The notes beneath the pieces were generated by a model that made no database searches, was not told the origin of the DNA, and saw only the letters and a list, made by a program, of their open reading frames with translations. A program made the translations under genes and the position numbers. Positions 1-9,384 of a stretch of 64,000 nucleotides of DNA are shown here, piece by piece. The stretch lies in NCBI GenBank assembly GCA_040755155.1, contig JBFMBP010000091.1, positions 45,433 through 109,432 of the forward strand, given 5' to 3'. How positions within the stretch are numbered: position 1 is the stretch's first letter; each line of letters starts with the position of its first letter. Origin of the DNA: Candidatus Omnitrophota bacterium (lineage in GTDB: Bacteria > Hinthialibacterota > Hinthialibacteria > Hinthialibacterales > Hinthialibacteraceae).

Positions 1-59
1 CGCCGGCCAGCGGGTCCAAACGAATATTGTTCCCAATTTTGCAGTAAGTCGACGATCAT
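1..59 (-). CDS. 5' fragment of a gene leaving the window, possibly YhcH/YjgK/YiaL-like
   Basis: A minus-strand reading frame starts with ATG at 59-57 and stays open to the window edge, giving 19 residues beginning MIVDLLQNWEQYSFG. A GAGG Shine-Dalgarno sequence lies 6 bases upstream of the ATG. The opening resembles the N terminus of YhcH/YjgK/YiaL (DUF386) sugar-metabolism proteins, which often begin MI-D-L-NW--Y. That family call is an inference from a very short stretch. The gene is divergent from the glycosidase that starts at 159, so the 100 bases between them should hold both promoters. The existence of a gene start is better supported than the family. Confidence 0.5.
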   Translation of the reverse strand, partial: MIVDLLQNWEQYSFGPAGR

Positions 60-158
60 GTTTCACCTCAGTCCAATATATTTTGAATCTTATCTAACCA
101 TGAATTCGGCGAGAGGGAAGAGACGCGGTCTTGCTTCGCCGCGCGTTCCGGAGTCGAA

Positions 159-1751
159 ATGATAATTGCAAAATATATCAGTCTCTTAATCGCAATTCCT
201 ATAGCCATTGGATCGATCGAAGATCAGGGATCGGAAAAATGGAATGCGTCCTTGGATATTCCCGACGCGCAGATTGCCGAGGCGTATGGCCAGGCGGCCC
301 GGAAAAACGTACTGGCGGCGGTGAATCCTAAGGTCTTTCCTGGATACTGGTCGGTTTGCGCCGACGGCCAAGGATTCGGCTTTGGCAATACCTATCCTTC
401 GCTAGATGGACATCAGATGACCGATGCTCTGCTTTGGTTGGGCCAGGCGGATGTTGTGAAGGCGAACTGGGAATACGTGAAGAAGTTTCAGAAACCGAAT
501 GGCCAACTGCCGCTGGCGATTCTTCCCGCCAGCGCCGGGCAGAGGATTGGTCCGGCTTCGGCATGGTCGCTTGTGGACGCGAACGGCGGCCTTTATCGTC
601 ATTGGGCGCCTGGCGACCCGCTGCGGGCGTTGGCGGGGCCGACCTACATCCAGAATGCCGACGCCATTTTCCGCTTCACGCAAGATCGCGAGTGGCTCGA
701 AAAACAACTCCCGTCCATCAACCTGGCGGCGGATTATCTGGCGTCGTTAACTACAGACGACGGCGCGGTCATGGGCGCGGGTTATTACGTAGAACGGCCC
801 ACGCGCGTCGAATACGACGGCGTAGCGCAGTGCCATGCCGTGGATGCGTTCCGGCGCGCGGCCGATTTGAACGAGTTCGCAGGCGACGCCGAAGCTGCCG
901 GGAAATACCGGATATTCGCCAGCCGGATTGAGTCTCGTTTCCGCGCCCGCTTCTGGCTCAAGGATCGTTTTGCAGAATATATCCACCCGGAGCGCGGCGT
1001 TGTCGCGAATCACGGCTTGACGGATGTAGATTGGAGCGCCATCGCTCTCAATGTCGCCAGCGCCGGGCAGCGCGCTCTTCTCTGGCCGCAATTAAGGAAT
1101 GAAAAGCGGTTTTACTACGGCGGGATGCCCACAGGCATCGCCGCCCTTCCAGAAAACTACGAACCGTGGGAATTCACCTACCCCGATAGAATGGATTTGG
1201 CGGCTATGGGGCGGGTCTGGCATCTGGAAGCCTGGGCGCGGGCGCGCATGAGCGATGGCCAGGGACTCGTGGATTCAATTCGAAGAGTCTGCAAGGCCGG
1301 TTGTGAAAATGATTATTATTGGCGGGAGCGGTACAACGAAAATGGCGGTTACGGCGCCGAAAAATATTGCGAATACCCAGCCAATCTAATCCGGATTGTT
1401 CAGCGTTTTCTGCTCGGAGTGGAGTTGCGTCTGGATGGAACGCTTGCGCTCGCTCCTACTGTCCCGGAGGAATTTTGGAAACAGGGTTTTGGACAAACCC
1501 TGGAATGGCGCGATCGGCGCCTTCAATACCGGATGCGAGTCGGCCAAATTGCGGGAAGGTATTGGGGCGGCGCTCAACGGTTAGGCGTTAAGCTGTCGGC
1601 TGGAGATGGCGATACGGTGATCCGCGCCGTCCTCGATGGACGCGCGGCGTCAACTGATCGTGAAGGCAGTCTTGTTTTCGTGAATCTCCCAGCCGCATCC
1701 TTTCCGCAAGGATGCCGTTTTGAGGTCGTTCAATATCCCAATACCAGATAA
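159..1751 (+). CDS. Six-hairpin (alpha/alpha toroid) glycosidase-like protein
   Basis: This is a 530-residue protein with a GGAG ribosome binding site 5 bases before the ATG. Residues 1-18 are hydrophobic and could be a weak signal peptide. The body is rich in Trp, Tyr and acidic residues and has the look of the (alpha/alpha)6 barrel glycosidases, the superfamily of GH15, GH63, GH78 and glycogen-debranching enzymes: GYWSVCADGQGFGF near residue 66, a GGLYRHW segment near 147, and CEYPANLIRIV near 407. The last ~110 residues look beta-rich and could be the C-terminal sandwich common in GH78-like enzymes. It probably hydrolyses a glycan outside the cytoplasm, but substrate and exact family cannot be fixed by eye. 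Its last 22 bases overlap the tail of the convergent RDD gene. Confidence 0.6.
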   Translation: MIIAKYISLLIAIPIAIGSIEDQGSEKWNASLDIPDAQIAEAYGQAARKNVLAAVNPKVFPGYWSVCADGQGFGFGNTYPSLDGHQMTDALLWLGQADVVKANWEYVKKFQKPNGQLPLAILPASAGQRIGPASAWSLVDANGGLYRHWAPGDPLRALAGPTYIQNADAIFRFTQDREWLEKQLPSINLAADYLASLTTDDGAVMGAGYYVERPTRVEYDGVAQCHAVDAFRRAADLNEFAGDAEAAGKYRIFASRIESRFRARFWLKDRFAEYIHPERGVVANHGLTDVDWSAIALNVASAGQRALLWPQLRNEKRFYYGGMPTGIAALPENYEPWEFTYPDRMDLAAMGRVWHLEAWARARMSDGQGLVDSIRRVCKAGCENDYYWRERYNENGGYGAEKYCEYPANLIRIVQRFLLGVELRLDGTLALAPTVPEEFWKQGFGQTLEWRDRRLQYRMRVGQIAGRYWGGAQRLGVKLSAGDGDTVIRAVLDGRAASTDREGSLVFVNLPAASFPQGCRFEVVQYPNTR

Positions 1752-2326
1752 ATCATAAATGCCGCACCCAGCCACCCGGCGGCGATGGCCGCTGTTTTTC
1801 GCCAAAGGGAAGTATAGCCCCGGTAAACGACTTGCGTTCCTCCGATCCAATCGTGCAAACCCGTCTTGTTGCGGTTGAAAGCGACGACGAGAAATCCGAC
1901 GCCAAAAAGAAAAAGGCTTGCCAGGTAGCCCGCCGTTCGCCGCAAGGATCGGGAAAATGTAATTCTCCCTCCCGCCGTTGTAACGATTTTGGCGTTGATA
2001 AGCACTTTTCCCGCCGTCCGTCCCCAAAGGCCCTGAACGATGAAAAAATAAAGCAGCAGGATGATATACATGCAAACGATGACTGTGATATCGAATTCGT
2101 AATCGTCCAAGGAATCGAAATCGAAGATTCCCCATTCTCTCAACAAAAAATCGGACGCCGTCATGATTCCATAATGCAGAAAAACACAAAGATAGTAGTC
2201 GATAACGAACGCTCCAGCCCGCACCCAAAAGCCCGGCGCGTCGAAATGCGGCTTCGGCGTTTTGGGTTTCCACCCTTCTCCCGTTTCTTCCTCGGCCCAT
2301 TCGAAGGTTTGCGGCTCCGCATCCAT
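1730..2326 (-). CDS. RDD family membrane protein
   Basis: This RDD-family integral membrane protein has about 198 residues. The hallmark segments are present: GFWVRAGAFVIDYYL in the first membrane helix, GLWGRTAGKVLINAKIV after the third, and a terminal NRNKTGLHDWIGGT segment typical of RDD domains. Three to four hydrophobic helices are visible, including one at the C terminus. A start 15 codons upstream is possible, but the ATG at 2326 has AAAGGA 6 bases upstream, while the longer start has no ribosome site. Some RDD proteins act as Na+/H+ antiporters; most have unknown function. The N-terminal 30 residues are acidic and soluble. It is convergent with the preceding glycosidase, and no functional link is evident. 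Confidence 0.8.
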   Translation of the reverse strand: MDAEPQTFEWAEEETGEGWKPKTPKPHFDAPGFWVRAGAFVIDYYLCVFLHYGIMTASDFLLREWGIFDFDSLDDYEFDITVIVCMYIILLLYFFIVQGLWGRTAGKVLINAKIVTTAGGRITFSRSLRRTAGYLASLFLFGVGFLVVAFNRNKTGLHDWIGGTQVVYRGYTSLWRKTAAIAAGWLGAAFMIYLVLGY

Positions 2327-2623
2327 ATTCGTTCCTTTATTTCCAGCTTGGCCTTGGCTGTTATTAGACATTCATGACGCAATCCGTCAAGAACAGTAGT
2401 AATATATGCTCAGATTGCTTCGAACGATGGAATGGAATATTCCTTTTTTCCCAAGCAATATAACTTTTTGATATGAAAATGCTTTTCTATTCAGTCTTTA
2501 AATAGTATTATATGTATTGTGTATTTATTGTTTCAGTCATTAGGATCAATAGTCTTGATAGCAGGTTTCGCATTCGTATAGGAGGCGAAATCTTTTTCAA
2601 TGCCTGCGATTGGAGATCGATGA

Positions 2624-5600
2624 ATGGGTATCGCTCGGTTATGGCGGTGCGGAATTCGCCTATTGATTTTCGTCATATTAATCGGTTATTTCGCGGAAAC
2701 TCCGCTTTCTCTTTTCGCCCAACCGGCATCTTCGAATTTTCCGCTTCCCATCGAACGGTCCGGTCAGAATTGGAGACTTTCCTCTCTTCTGGAAGATGGG
2801 GGCTTATCGGATCGTTATGTTACTTTCATTGATTTCGAAAAGGATAACTCGGCGGTTTGGATTTCTACATCCAGCGGTCTTTATTGGTATGACGGGTTCG
2901 TCTGGAAGCATTACTTGGAATCCGACGGTCTGCCCAGTTCATTGGTTCGTTGCGTATGTATTGCCCAAAACGGGAGGGTCTGGTTTGGAACGGATCGAGA
3001 AGCCGGATTTCTGGAAGGAGAGAAGGCTGTTGTCGTCGGCGTTAAGGATGGTTTGGCAGGACCCAGCGTTCGCCGCATCGTGGAAGATCCGGACGGAACG
3101 CTTTGGTTCTGTTGCGACCGTTGGCCGGATGCTTCCGTAACCGGGGGGCTGAGTTCGCTGCATAATGGAATATGGACGGTTTACGGCGAAAAAGACGGGC
3201 TTCCCAGCGATCACGTAATGGATTATTTCCGCGATTCCAAGGGCCGCCAGTTCGTTCTCACGCTGAAGGGGCTGGCTCAAAAGGAAGGAGAAGGTTGGTT
3301 TTCTCCTTTGGAGCGTGAAGGATTCCAGGAAGCGCAAAAGCGTTTTTGGTCGATAGCGGAAGATCCCGAAACCGGAGTAATGGCTTCGACTGACGATGAA
3401 ATGTTCATTCTCAAAGAAGGCCATTGGAGCCGGCGCGAACGCCAAGATAACTACCTGCCTCTTTTTTTGTGCTCCACTCGCGCTGGAGAGATCATCTCCT
3501 GCGCCTATACCGGCCGCGACCAGTTGTCGTTCGCACAATGGAAAAACGATACATTCGAGCGGATTTCCGTTTTTTATCAATCTCCTCCCCGCCAACTGAA
3601 TGCTATGCGCGAAGCTCCCGACGGCTCGATCTGGTGCGTTGGTTTCGATTATCTCGTCCGATGGAACCGAGTAGGCCGCGAATGGACGGAATATGAAAAC
3701 TTGCCCCCGCCGCGTTTTGTGGACGGACGCGGAAGAGTATGGTTTATTGGAGATCGAAACACGATTCGCCTCGATGGCGAAACCTGGGAACCGGTCGATT
3801 TTACCGGTTCCGCCGCCGTAGACTCCAAGGGCGGCGTCTGGGGATGGTCGGATGGCGATATATCCTATTGGTCTGGCCAGGAAGAGAAAAAATTCGGCCA
3901 TGCCGAGACGGGAATGATTTCCATTCAAGGTTTTATCCCCGATAAATCGGGTAAATCCTGTTTTTTTGGAATCGACGATCATTGCCAAAATGCCGCTGTA
4001 GTCTACGATGGTTCTTCCTGGAAAAAAACAACGCCGGATGATATTCGGGATGGAACGATCATTCAGGGAGTATCGGATCCATTATCCGGCGTTTGGATGA
4101 TGTTATGCCATTATGAAGCGGGATCGATGCGTTTAGTGAAATTGGATGGCGATCGAGTGGAGACGCATGTTTTTCCCTACGGCGTAAGAGCGTTCGATAG
4201 GCCATTTTTTTCCATCGATTCGAAATTCAATCTTTGGCTGACCAGCCATTTCCAAATGTATCGCTCGAAGAAAGAAAATAGAGACGAATGGGAGAGGCTC
4301 CCCGAATTTACAGGTGGATTCTGGTTTGCGGCGGAGGAATCCGGCGATAGCGTATGGCTCGGCTGCGATGGGTTTTTGGGCGGGCGGAGCGGCCTGATGC
4401 GTTTTCGCGATGGCGTATTTACGGCTTACGAAGCGAGCGTGAGGCGTTTTGGATCGGCTTCCTCCGATGGATCGGCCATATTTAGCGGTGATGGTTCGCT
4501 TTATATCGTTTCCCCTAATTCGTTAGTGGCGCCCATAAAAATTACGATTCCAACGTATGGTTCCGTCAATACCGCCATAATGGATAAGGAAGGGCGTTAT
4601 TGGATGGATGCGGGCATGGGAGTGGACGATACGGTTTTTTGTTTTCAATCCGACAAAATACCGCCGGACACTCTCATTGTTAGTTCGGAAACGGATTTAT
4701 ATCCCGGACAAATTCTACAGGCAAGAGTGAGCGGATCCGAACGATTCAAGCCGCGCGGCGACGAGAAGGCTTACCTCTATTCCTGGCGAATCGATTCGGG
4801 CGAATGGAGCGATTTTCGCTATATCCAACAGTTTCTTTTTCCTGTGAAGGATTTCAAAACGGGATCGCATATGATTCAAGTCCGCGCTCAAGATGAAGGA
4901 TTCGACATCGATCCCACGCCCGCCGAATTTTATTTCAATGTAATGCCAATTCCTCTCCGCGAGAGACCCTGGTTCTTTCCCAGCATAGCGATTCTTTCTC
5001 TCCTGATTCTTCTCCTAGCGGTCTATGCGCTCGCCGCTCGGCGCAAACTGGCGGCGATCGTCGAAAAACTCGAAGAAACCGTTGTAATCCGGACGGCGGA
5101 AATTCGCGAAAAAGAAGAAAACCTGCGCAAAGTCATACAGAATATGCCCATATTATTGGACGCATTCGACGAAAATCGCAATGTGATTGTTTGGAATCGA
5201 GAATGCGAAAACGTTACCGGTTATAAATCTGAAGAAATCATTGGGCATCCTCGAATTTTTCGATTGTTGTTTCCCAATGGCGAGCATTATGAACAAATCA
5301 TGAAAGGATTGTTCGAAGAAAAGGAGGATTACCGGGATCGAGAGCGATATACGCTTTGTAAAGACGGCGGCGTTAAGATCGTATCGTGGTCGAATATATC
5401 CAAAAGTTTTCCCATAAAAGGATGGCGGGCTTGGGCCGTCGGCGTGGATATCACCGAACGCAAAAAGGCGGAAGAGGCTCTGCGTGAAAACGAGCGTATG
5501 CTCTCCATGCTTATGAGTAATCTTCCCGGAATGGTTTACCGTTGCCGTTTTGACAAGGATTGGACCATGGAATTCATCAGCGAAGGGTGTATGGGATTGA

Positions 5601-7009
5601 CGGGTTTTCCCCCTTCCGATCTGATCCACAACCGGAAGAAATCCTTTAACGATATCATCCATCCTGACGACCAGACGCCTGTATGGGATAATGTACATTC
5701 CGCTTTGAGGGAAAGACGCCCTTACGAATTGACGTATCGGATCATAGCGGCCAACGGTTCAGAAAAGTGGGTTTGGGAACGCGGACAAGGCGTATTTACT
5801 TCCGGCGGGGAGATTCTTTTCCTGGAAGGTTTCATCACCGACATTACGGAACGCAAAAATTTAGAGGAGCAATTGCGTCATAGCCATAGAATGGAAGCCA
5901 TTGGCCAACTAGCAGGCGGCGTCGCCCATGATTTCAACAATATTCTGGTCGCGATTCTTGGTTACAGCGATATTTCCCTCGCCAAATCATCCCTCGACGA
6001 ATCCGTCCGCAAACATATTGAAGAGATAAAAAAGGCGGGATTGCGGGCGGAATCGTTAACCCGCCAACTCTTGGCCTTCAGCCGCAAGCAGGTGTTGCAA
6101 CCGCGAATAATCGATCTCAATGCTCTGATTCTCGATATGGATAAAATGCTTCGCCGCCTCATCGGCGAAGATATCGATCTCGTTACTATTCCCGATCCTT
6201 CCTTGAACCTGATTGAAGCCGATCCTGGGCAAATCGAACAAGTCATCGTCAATTTAGCGGTCAATTCCCGCGACGCTATGCCTGACGGCGGCAAACTCAC
6301 GATCGAAACCATGAATATCGAACTGGATGAAAGATACGCTCGCATTCATGTCGATGCTCGGCCTGGTTCCCATGTCATGCTGGCGATAAGCGATACCGGC
6401 GCCGGTATCGATAAGAAGACTCAAAAACATATTTTTGAACCGTTTTTTACGACGAAACCCAAAGGAAAAGGCACAGGATTGGGTCTATCCACCGTCTATG
6501 GCATCGTCAAGCAAAGCGGCGGTAACATTTGGGTATATAGCGAAGTCGGCCAAGGAACAACCTTCAAGATTTATTTTCCCAAAGTGGAATCTACTAGAAT
6601 CGTCGAAACAAGCGCATTGCCCCCCGCCTCTACTAGCCGCTGCACGGAAACAATCCTTGTAGTGGAAGACGATGAAATCGTCCGTAGACTGATCGCGCGA
6701 ACTTTAAGCGACAGCGGTTACGATGTTCTTCAAGCCATTAGCGGCGACGACGCTTTGCAGAAATACGATAGTTTAATCCAACCAATTCACCTTCTGGTAA
6801 CGGACGTCATCATGCCCGGCATTAGCGGACGCGAGTTGTCTCAACGCTTGACTCCGATTTATCCCCAGATGAAAACCCTTTACGTATCCGGTTATACCGA
6901 TAACGCCATTGTCCATCACGGCGTATTGGAACCGGGTCTTCATTTTCTCCAAAAACCTTTTATACCTGATGCCCTGCGGAGAAAAGTACGGGAGGTTTTA
7001 GGCGCATAG
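2624..7009 (+). CDS. Giant hybrid sensor kinase: reg_prop propeller, Y_Y_Y, TM, PAS-PAS, HisKA-HATPase, receiver
   Basis: The 1461-residue protein has GGAG 8 bases before the ATG and an N-terminal signal/anchor at residues 9-32. Residues about 50-700 carry repeated W-x-G/W-x-D blades of a two-component-regulator propeller. A Y_Y_Y-like sandwich (about 700-780) follows, then one membrane helix (about 783-806), two PAS domains (about 834-950 and 959-1090), HisKA with phosphoacceptor H1102 in GGVAHDFNN, HATPase with a [11 protein letters not shown] loop, and a receiver with D1394 in VTDVIMPG. The propeller should sense an extracellular ligand, often a glycan fragment in related proteins. Unlike Bacteroidetes hybrid systems it ends at the receiver with no DNA-binding domain, so output must pass to another protein. 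It is paralogous to the kinase at 39324. Confidence 0.93.
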   Translation: MGIARLWRCGIRLLIFVILIGYFAETPLSLFAQPASSNFPLPIERSGQNWRLSSLLEDGGLSDRYVTFIDFEKDNSAVWISTSSGLYWYDGFVWKHYLESDGLPSSLVRCVCIAQNGRVWFGTDREAGFLEGEKAVVVGVKDGLAGPSVRRIVEDPDGTLWFCCDRWPDASVTGGLSSLHNGIWTVYGEKDGLPSDHVMDYFRDSKGRQFVLTLKGLAQKEGEGWFSPLEREGFQEAQKRFWSIAEDPETGVMASTDDEMFILKEGHWSRRERQDNYLPLFLCSTRAGEIISCAYTGRDQLSFAQWKNDTFERISVFYQSPPRQLNAMREAPDGSIWCVGFDYLVRWNRVGREWTEYENLPPPRFVDGRGRVWFIGDRNTIRLDGETWEPVDFTGSAAVDSKGGVWGWSDGDISYWSGQEEKKFGHAETGMISIQGFIPDKSGKSCFFGIDDHCQNAAVVYDGSSWKKTTPDDIRDGTIIQGVSDPLSGVWMMLCHYEAGSMRLVKLDGDRVETHVFPYGVRAFDRPFFSIDSKFNLWLTSHFQMYRSKKENRDEWERLPEFTGGFWFAAEESGDSVWLGCDGFLGGRSGLMRFRDGVFTAYEASVRRFGSASSDGSAIFSGDGSLYIVSPNSLVAPIKITIPTYGSVNTAIMDKEGRYWMDAGMGVDDTVFCFQSDKIPPDTLIVSSETDLYPGQILQARVSGSERFKPRGDEKAYLYSWRIDSGEWSDFRYIQQFLFPVKDFKTGSHMIQVRAQDEGFDIDPTPAEFYFNVMPIPLRERPWFFPSIAILSLLILLLAVYALAARRKLAAIVEKLEETVVIRTAEIREKEENLRKVIQNMPILLDAFDENRNVIVWNRECENVTGYKSEEIIGHPRIFRLLFPNGEHYEQIMKGLFEEKEDYRDRERYTLCKDGGVKIVSWSNISKSFPIKGWRAWAVGVDITERKKAEEALRENERMLSMLMSNLPGMVYRCRFDKDWTMEFISEGCMGLTGFPPSDLIHNRKKSFNDIIHPDDQTPVWDNVHSALRERRPYELTYRIIAANGSEKWVWERGQGVFTSGGEILFLEGFITDITERKNLEEQLRHSHRMEAIGQLAGGVAHDFNNILVAILGYSDISLAKSSLDESVRKHIEEIKKAGLRAESLTRQLLAFSRKQVLQPRIIDLNALILDMDKMLRRLIGEDIDLVTIPDPSLNLIEADPGQIEQVIVNLAVNSRDAMPDGGKLTIETMNIELDERYARIHVDARPGSHVMLAISDTGAGIDKKTQKHIFEPFFTTKPKGKGTGLGLSTVYGIVKQSGGNIWVYSEVGQGTTFKIYFPKVESTRIVETSALPPASTSRCTETILVVEDDEIVRRLIARTLSDSGYDVLQAISGDDALQKYDSLIQPIHLLVTDVIMPGISGRELSQRLTPIYPQMKTLYVSGYTDNAIVHHGVLEPGLHFLQKPFIPDALRRKVREVLGA

Positions 7010-7064
7010 GAATAAATCCGTTCGAGGTTCCTATGTAAAAAGTAAGATTTCTTATATCTTCCTT

Positions 7065-7086
7065 CATTCGACCATTTCGTCGAATG
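7065..7086. promoter_or_regulatory. Inverted-repeat operator (candidate enhancer site), kinase promoter copy
   Basis: This is a perfect inverted repeat with 8-base arms, CATTCGAC-N6-GTCGAATG. The core TTCGAC-N6-GTCGAA recurs twice in front of the repeat-protein gene (10753-10768 and 10794-10811). Its centre is about 96 bases upstream of the GG of a weak -24/-12 candidate at 7171, the same distance as in the strong promoter at 10897. This arrangement fits an upstream activator sequence bound by the sigma-54 activator encoded at 9381. The operator role is inferred; the repeat itself is plain in the sequence. Confidence 0.7.
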
Positions 7087-7170
7087 AAACGATTTTCCTT
7101 TCATCCATTCTCTTAAATAAACATTTCTATGTCTATATAATACAGATAGAAATAACGCCTGCTTATGAGA

Positions 7171-7186
7171 TGGCATATTTTTTTCA
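7171..7186 (+). promoter_or_regulatory. Weak sigma-54 -24/-12 candidate before the sensor kinase
   Basis: TGGCATA at 7171-7177 matches the -24 element. Ten bases after its GG lies TC instead of the required GC, so the -12 element reads TTTC. On its own this is a poor match. It is kept because an operator centre lies about 96 bases upstream, as at the strong promoter before the repeat gene. A sigma-70-type alternative is the TATAAT at 7136-7141. Confidence 0.35.
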
Positions 7187-7251
7187 CTTTATTAATCCGA
7201 TTTCAATTTCATGGTTCGCCCTATTCGTAGTAAATAAGGAGCGATAAGAAA

Positions 7252-9384
7252 ATGGATGCGTCGAATTTCAAGGAGCCATCCGCTATTTCCTTTTCCGGCT
7301 TCGCCGCTTTCCGGACCGTGGTTTTAATTGTCTTGGTCATGGCGTTTGTCTGGATTGGATTAAGCGTTTTCCATTATCTTCAAGCCAAGGAGCAAATTCG
7401 CCTATTGCTGCAACGGCAGGCTCAGGAAATGGCGGCGATGTTGGCTCTCGGCAATAAATATATGTCTCGGATCCTGGATCGCTTAGAAGACGAACAAGGT
7501 TCCCGGCTGGCAGTCGTCGGTTCCTGGCTGCGGGATATCGACGCTCGCAAAACATTGACTTTCGACGATCTTGAACGCATAGCTGCCGAGACAAAAGCCT
7601 TCAATATCGTCCTTTTCAATCCCGATGGCGTCCGCGAGATCGGGCTTCGCGGCGGACCGGGAATGGGTATGGGTATGGGTATGGGAATGGGGATGATGCG
7701 AAGAGGCATGGGATCGGGAGCTGGCGTTGGCATGGGAAGAATGCTTCGCCGCATCGGCGGCGTCATGAGAGAGGATATTATTAAGAATTTTCTTCAATCC
7801 CGGCAAATGTGTTTGATGCATGGATTTCATCAACGGGGGCCGTTCCGGCAGACGGGCATGACTGTTCTCGTCCGCCGCAGCAACGGCGGCGCAATCATGA
7901 TCGATATCGACGACGACGCCCAGGATCAAATGCTGCGGGAACTTGGTCCCGAAGCCTTGCTCAATGATTTCGCTTCCCGCCCCGGCGTTGTCTATGTTCA
8001 ACGTCTCTACGATAATGAAATCGACATCCAATTTGGGGATGCTCCAAAACATCATACCGCGGGATTCGAGGAAATCCCCGCCAACAATGAATCGTCGGGG
8101 AGCGAACCGCTTTCTGTTTCTAAAACGTATCAAGGGCATCCTAAAACCATCGATGTAAGCGCCGCTGTTCCCGGCCAAGATAATACGTCGCTGCTTGTGG
8201 GATTCGACGCCGCTCCGCTAAACTCCGCCGAACTCGAATTGCGCCATCAATTAATCTGGTCGGCGGGATTTGCCTGTCTCTTGGGGACGTTAGGCCTGAT
8301 TTGGACGCGCCTGCGCAGACGGCAAGGTTTTTTAGCGCAAGCTCTGGAACAAGTGCATTCCTATCATCGCTTTCTTTTGGAACGCATGAACGACGCCGTC
8401 CTTGCCTGGGAGCCGAAGGAAGGATTGACTTTTTGGAATCATCAGGCGGAATCTCTCTGGCCGGAACTGAGGCAACTGCATCCCGGCGAAGTTCCGCCTC
8501 CCCGCGTTCTTTCCGCTTCGCGGCAGGCGCAACAAGCAGGCGGCCAGGCGGTTTTGCCGTTGATCTGCGGCGCCGGCAAAAGAAATTTTCAAGCAGTTTA
8601 CGAAACTATCGCTTCCCCCATCCCCACTCATATCCTTTTTCTCGCCGACGTTACCGCCGTGGAACAAGCCGCCGACGAACGCCATCGCCGCGAGCAGTTG
8701 GAAGCTCTGGCCCGCGTTGCTTCCGGCGTAGCTCATGAGGTGCGCAATCCGCTCAACGCGATAGATATGAATATCCAAACTTTGTTGATGGAACCTTCCA
8801 CCCTTCAATTCCAGGATAGAGAAACTTTGCGCGACGTCAGGGAGGAAATCGCCCGCATTAACCACATTATCGAACATTTTCTCGCTTATGGACGTCCCCA
8901 GCCGCCGGTCTTTTCCGAACTCGATTTGGGCGAAATTGTTTACGAAGCGTCCAATTTTTTGCAACCTTTAATCCATGATCGCCATATCCAATTGCGGATA
9001 GAGGCGCAAGATGTAAAACCTATTCTCGCCGATGCGCAGCAGATTCGGCAGGTTCTTTTGAACATCGTCTTGAACGCCGTAGAGGCGATGGAATTTGGCG
9101 GAGATATTCTTCTCTCAGTGAAGCGGGAGAATGGGGACGCCGTCTTTATCTGTTCGGATGCTGGAATTGGAATGAGTCAAGAGCAATTGGCGCATCTCTT
9201 CGACCCCTATTACACCAGCAAACCCAAAGGCACGGGGCTGGGCATGAGCATCGTCAAGCGCATTATGGAAGCGCATCAGGGCGAAATCGCCGTTACTAGC
9301 CAGCCGGGGAAGGGAACCGATGTAGTTCTTCGCTTTAAAATACCGGCGGCGGCAATAGTCGGCCAGGAGGAAACGGAGGCATGA
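7252..9384 (+). CDS. ZraS/HydH-like membrane sensor histidine kinase with Gly-Met-rich sensor loop
   Basis: This 710-residue kinase has GGAG 10 bases upstream of its ATG. The first membrane helix lies near residues 22-42 and the second near 334-353, bracketing a periplasmic domain of about 290 residues. Residues 138-150 of that domain alternate Gly and Met, followed by more Gly/Met/Arg-rich sequence. A PAS-like segment (about 370-470) leads to HisKA with H495 in ASGVAHEVRNPLNA and an HATPase domain ending in GTGLGMSIVKR. The architecture and the sigma-54 partner resemble ZraS/HydH and AtoS kinases. The stop overlaps the regulator start by 4 bases (ATGA), so the two are translationally coupled. 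A Met-rich loop suggests soft-metal (Cu/Ag) or redox sensing, but the ligand is inferred. Confidence 0.88.
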   Translation: MDASNFKEPSAISFSGFAAFRTVVLIVLVMAFVWIGLSVFHYLQAKEQIRLLLQRQAQEMAAMLALGNKYMSRILDRLEDEQGSRLAVVGSWLRDIDARKTLTFDDLERIAAETKAFNIVLFNPDGVREIGLRGGPGMGMGMGMGMGMMRRGMGSGAGVGMGRMLRRIGGVMREDIIKNFLQSRQMCLMHGFHQRGPFRQTGMTVLVRRSNGGAIMIDIDDDAQDQMLRELGPEALLNDFASRPGVVYVQRLYDNEIDIQFGDAPKHHTAGFEEIPANNESSGSEPLSVSKTYQGHPKTIDVSAAVPGQDNTSLLVGFDAAPLNSAELELRHQLIWSAGFACLLGTLGLIWTRLRRRQGFLAQALEQVHSYHRFLLERMNDAVLAWEPKEGLTFWNHQAESLWPELRQLHPGEVPPPRVLSASRQAQQAGGQAVLPLICGAGKRNFQAVYETIASPIPTHILFLADVTAVEQAADERHRREQLEALARVASGVAHEVRNPLNAIDMNIQTLLMEPSTLQFQDRETLRDVREEIARINHIIEHFLAYGRPQPPVFSELDLGEIVYEASNFLQPLIHDRHIQLRIEAQDVKPILADAQQIRQVLLNIVLNAVEAMEFGGDILLSVKRENGDAVFICSDAGIGMSQEQLAHLFDPYYTSKPKGTGLGMSIVKRIMEAHQGEIAVTSQPGKGTDVVLRFKIPAAAIVGQEETEA
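7663..7695 (+). repeat. Hexanucleotide ATGGGN tract inside the sensor kinase
   Basis: Five ATGGGN units in tandem (three ATGGGT, one ATGGGA, one ATGGGG), followed by ATG, encode alternating Met-Gly. Units are in frame, so slippage would change the number of Met-Gly pairs in the periplasmic sensor without breaking the gene. Confidence 0.85.

Noticed and set aside
7422-8178. Long minus-strand reading frames with Pro/Ile/His-rich proteins opposite the sensor kinase
   Set aside because: They are antisense to a kinase whose domains and codon pattern are clear; their odd repeats are the reverse of the Gly-Met tract.
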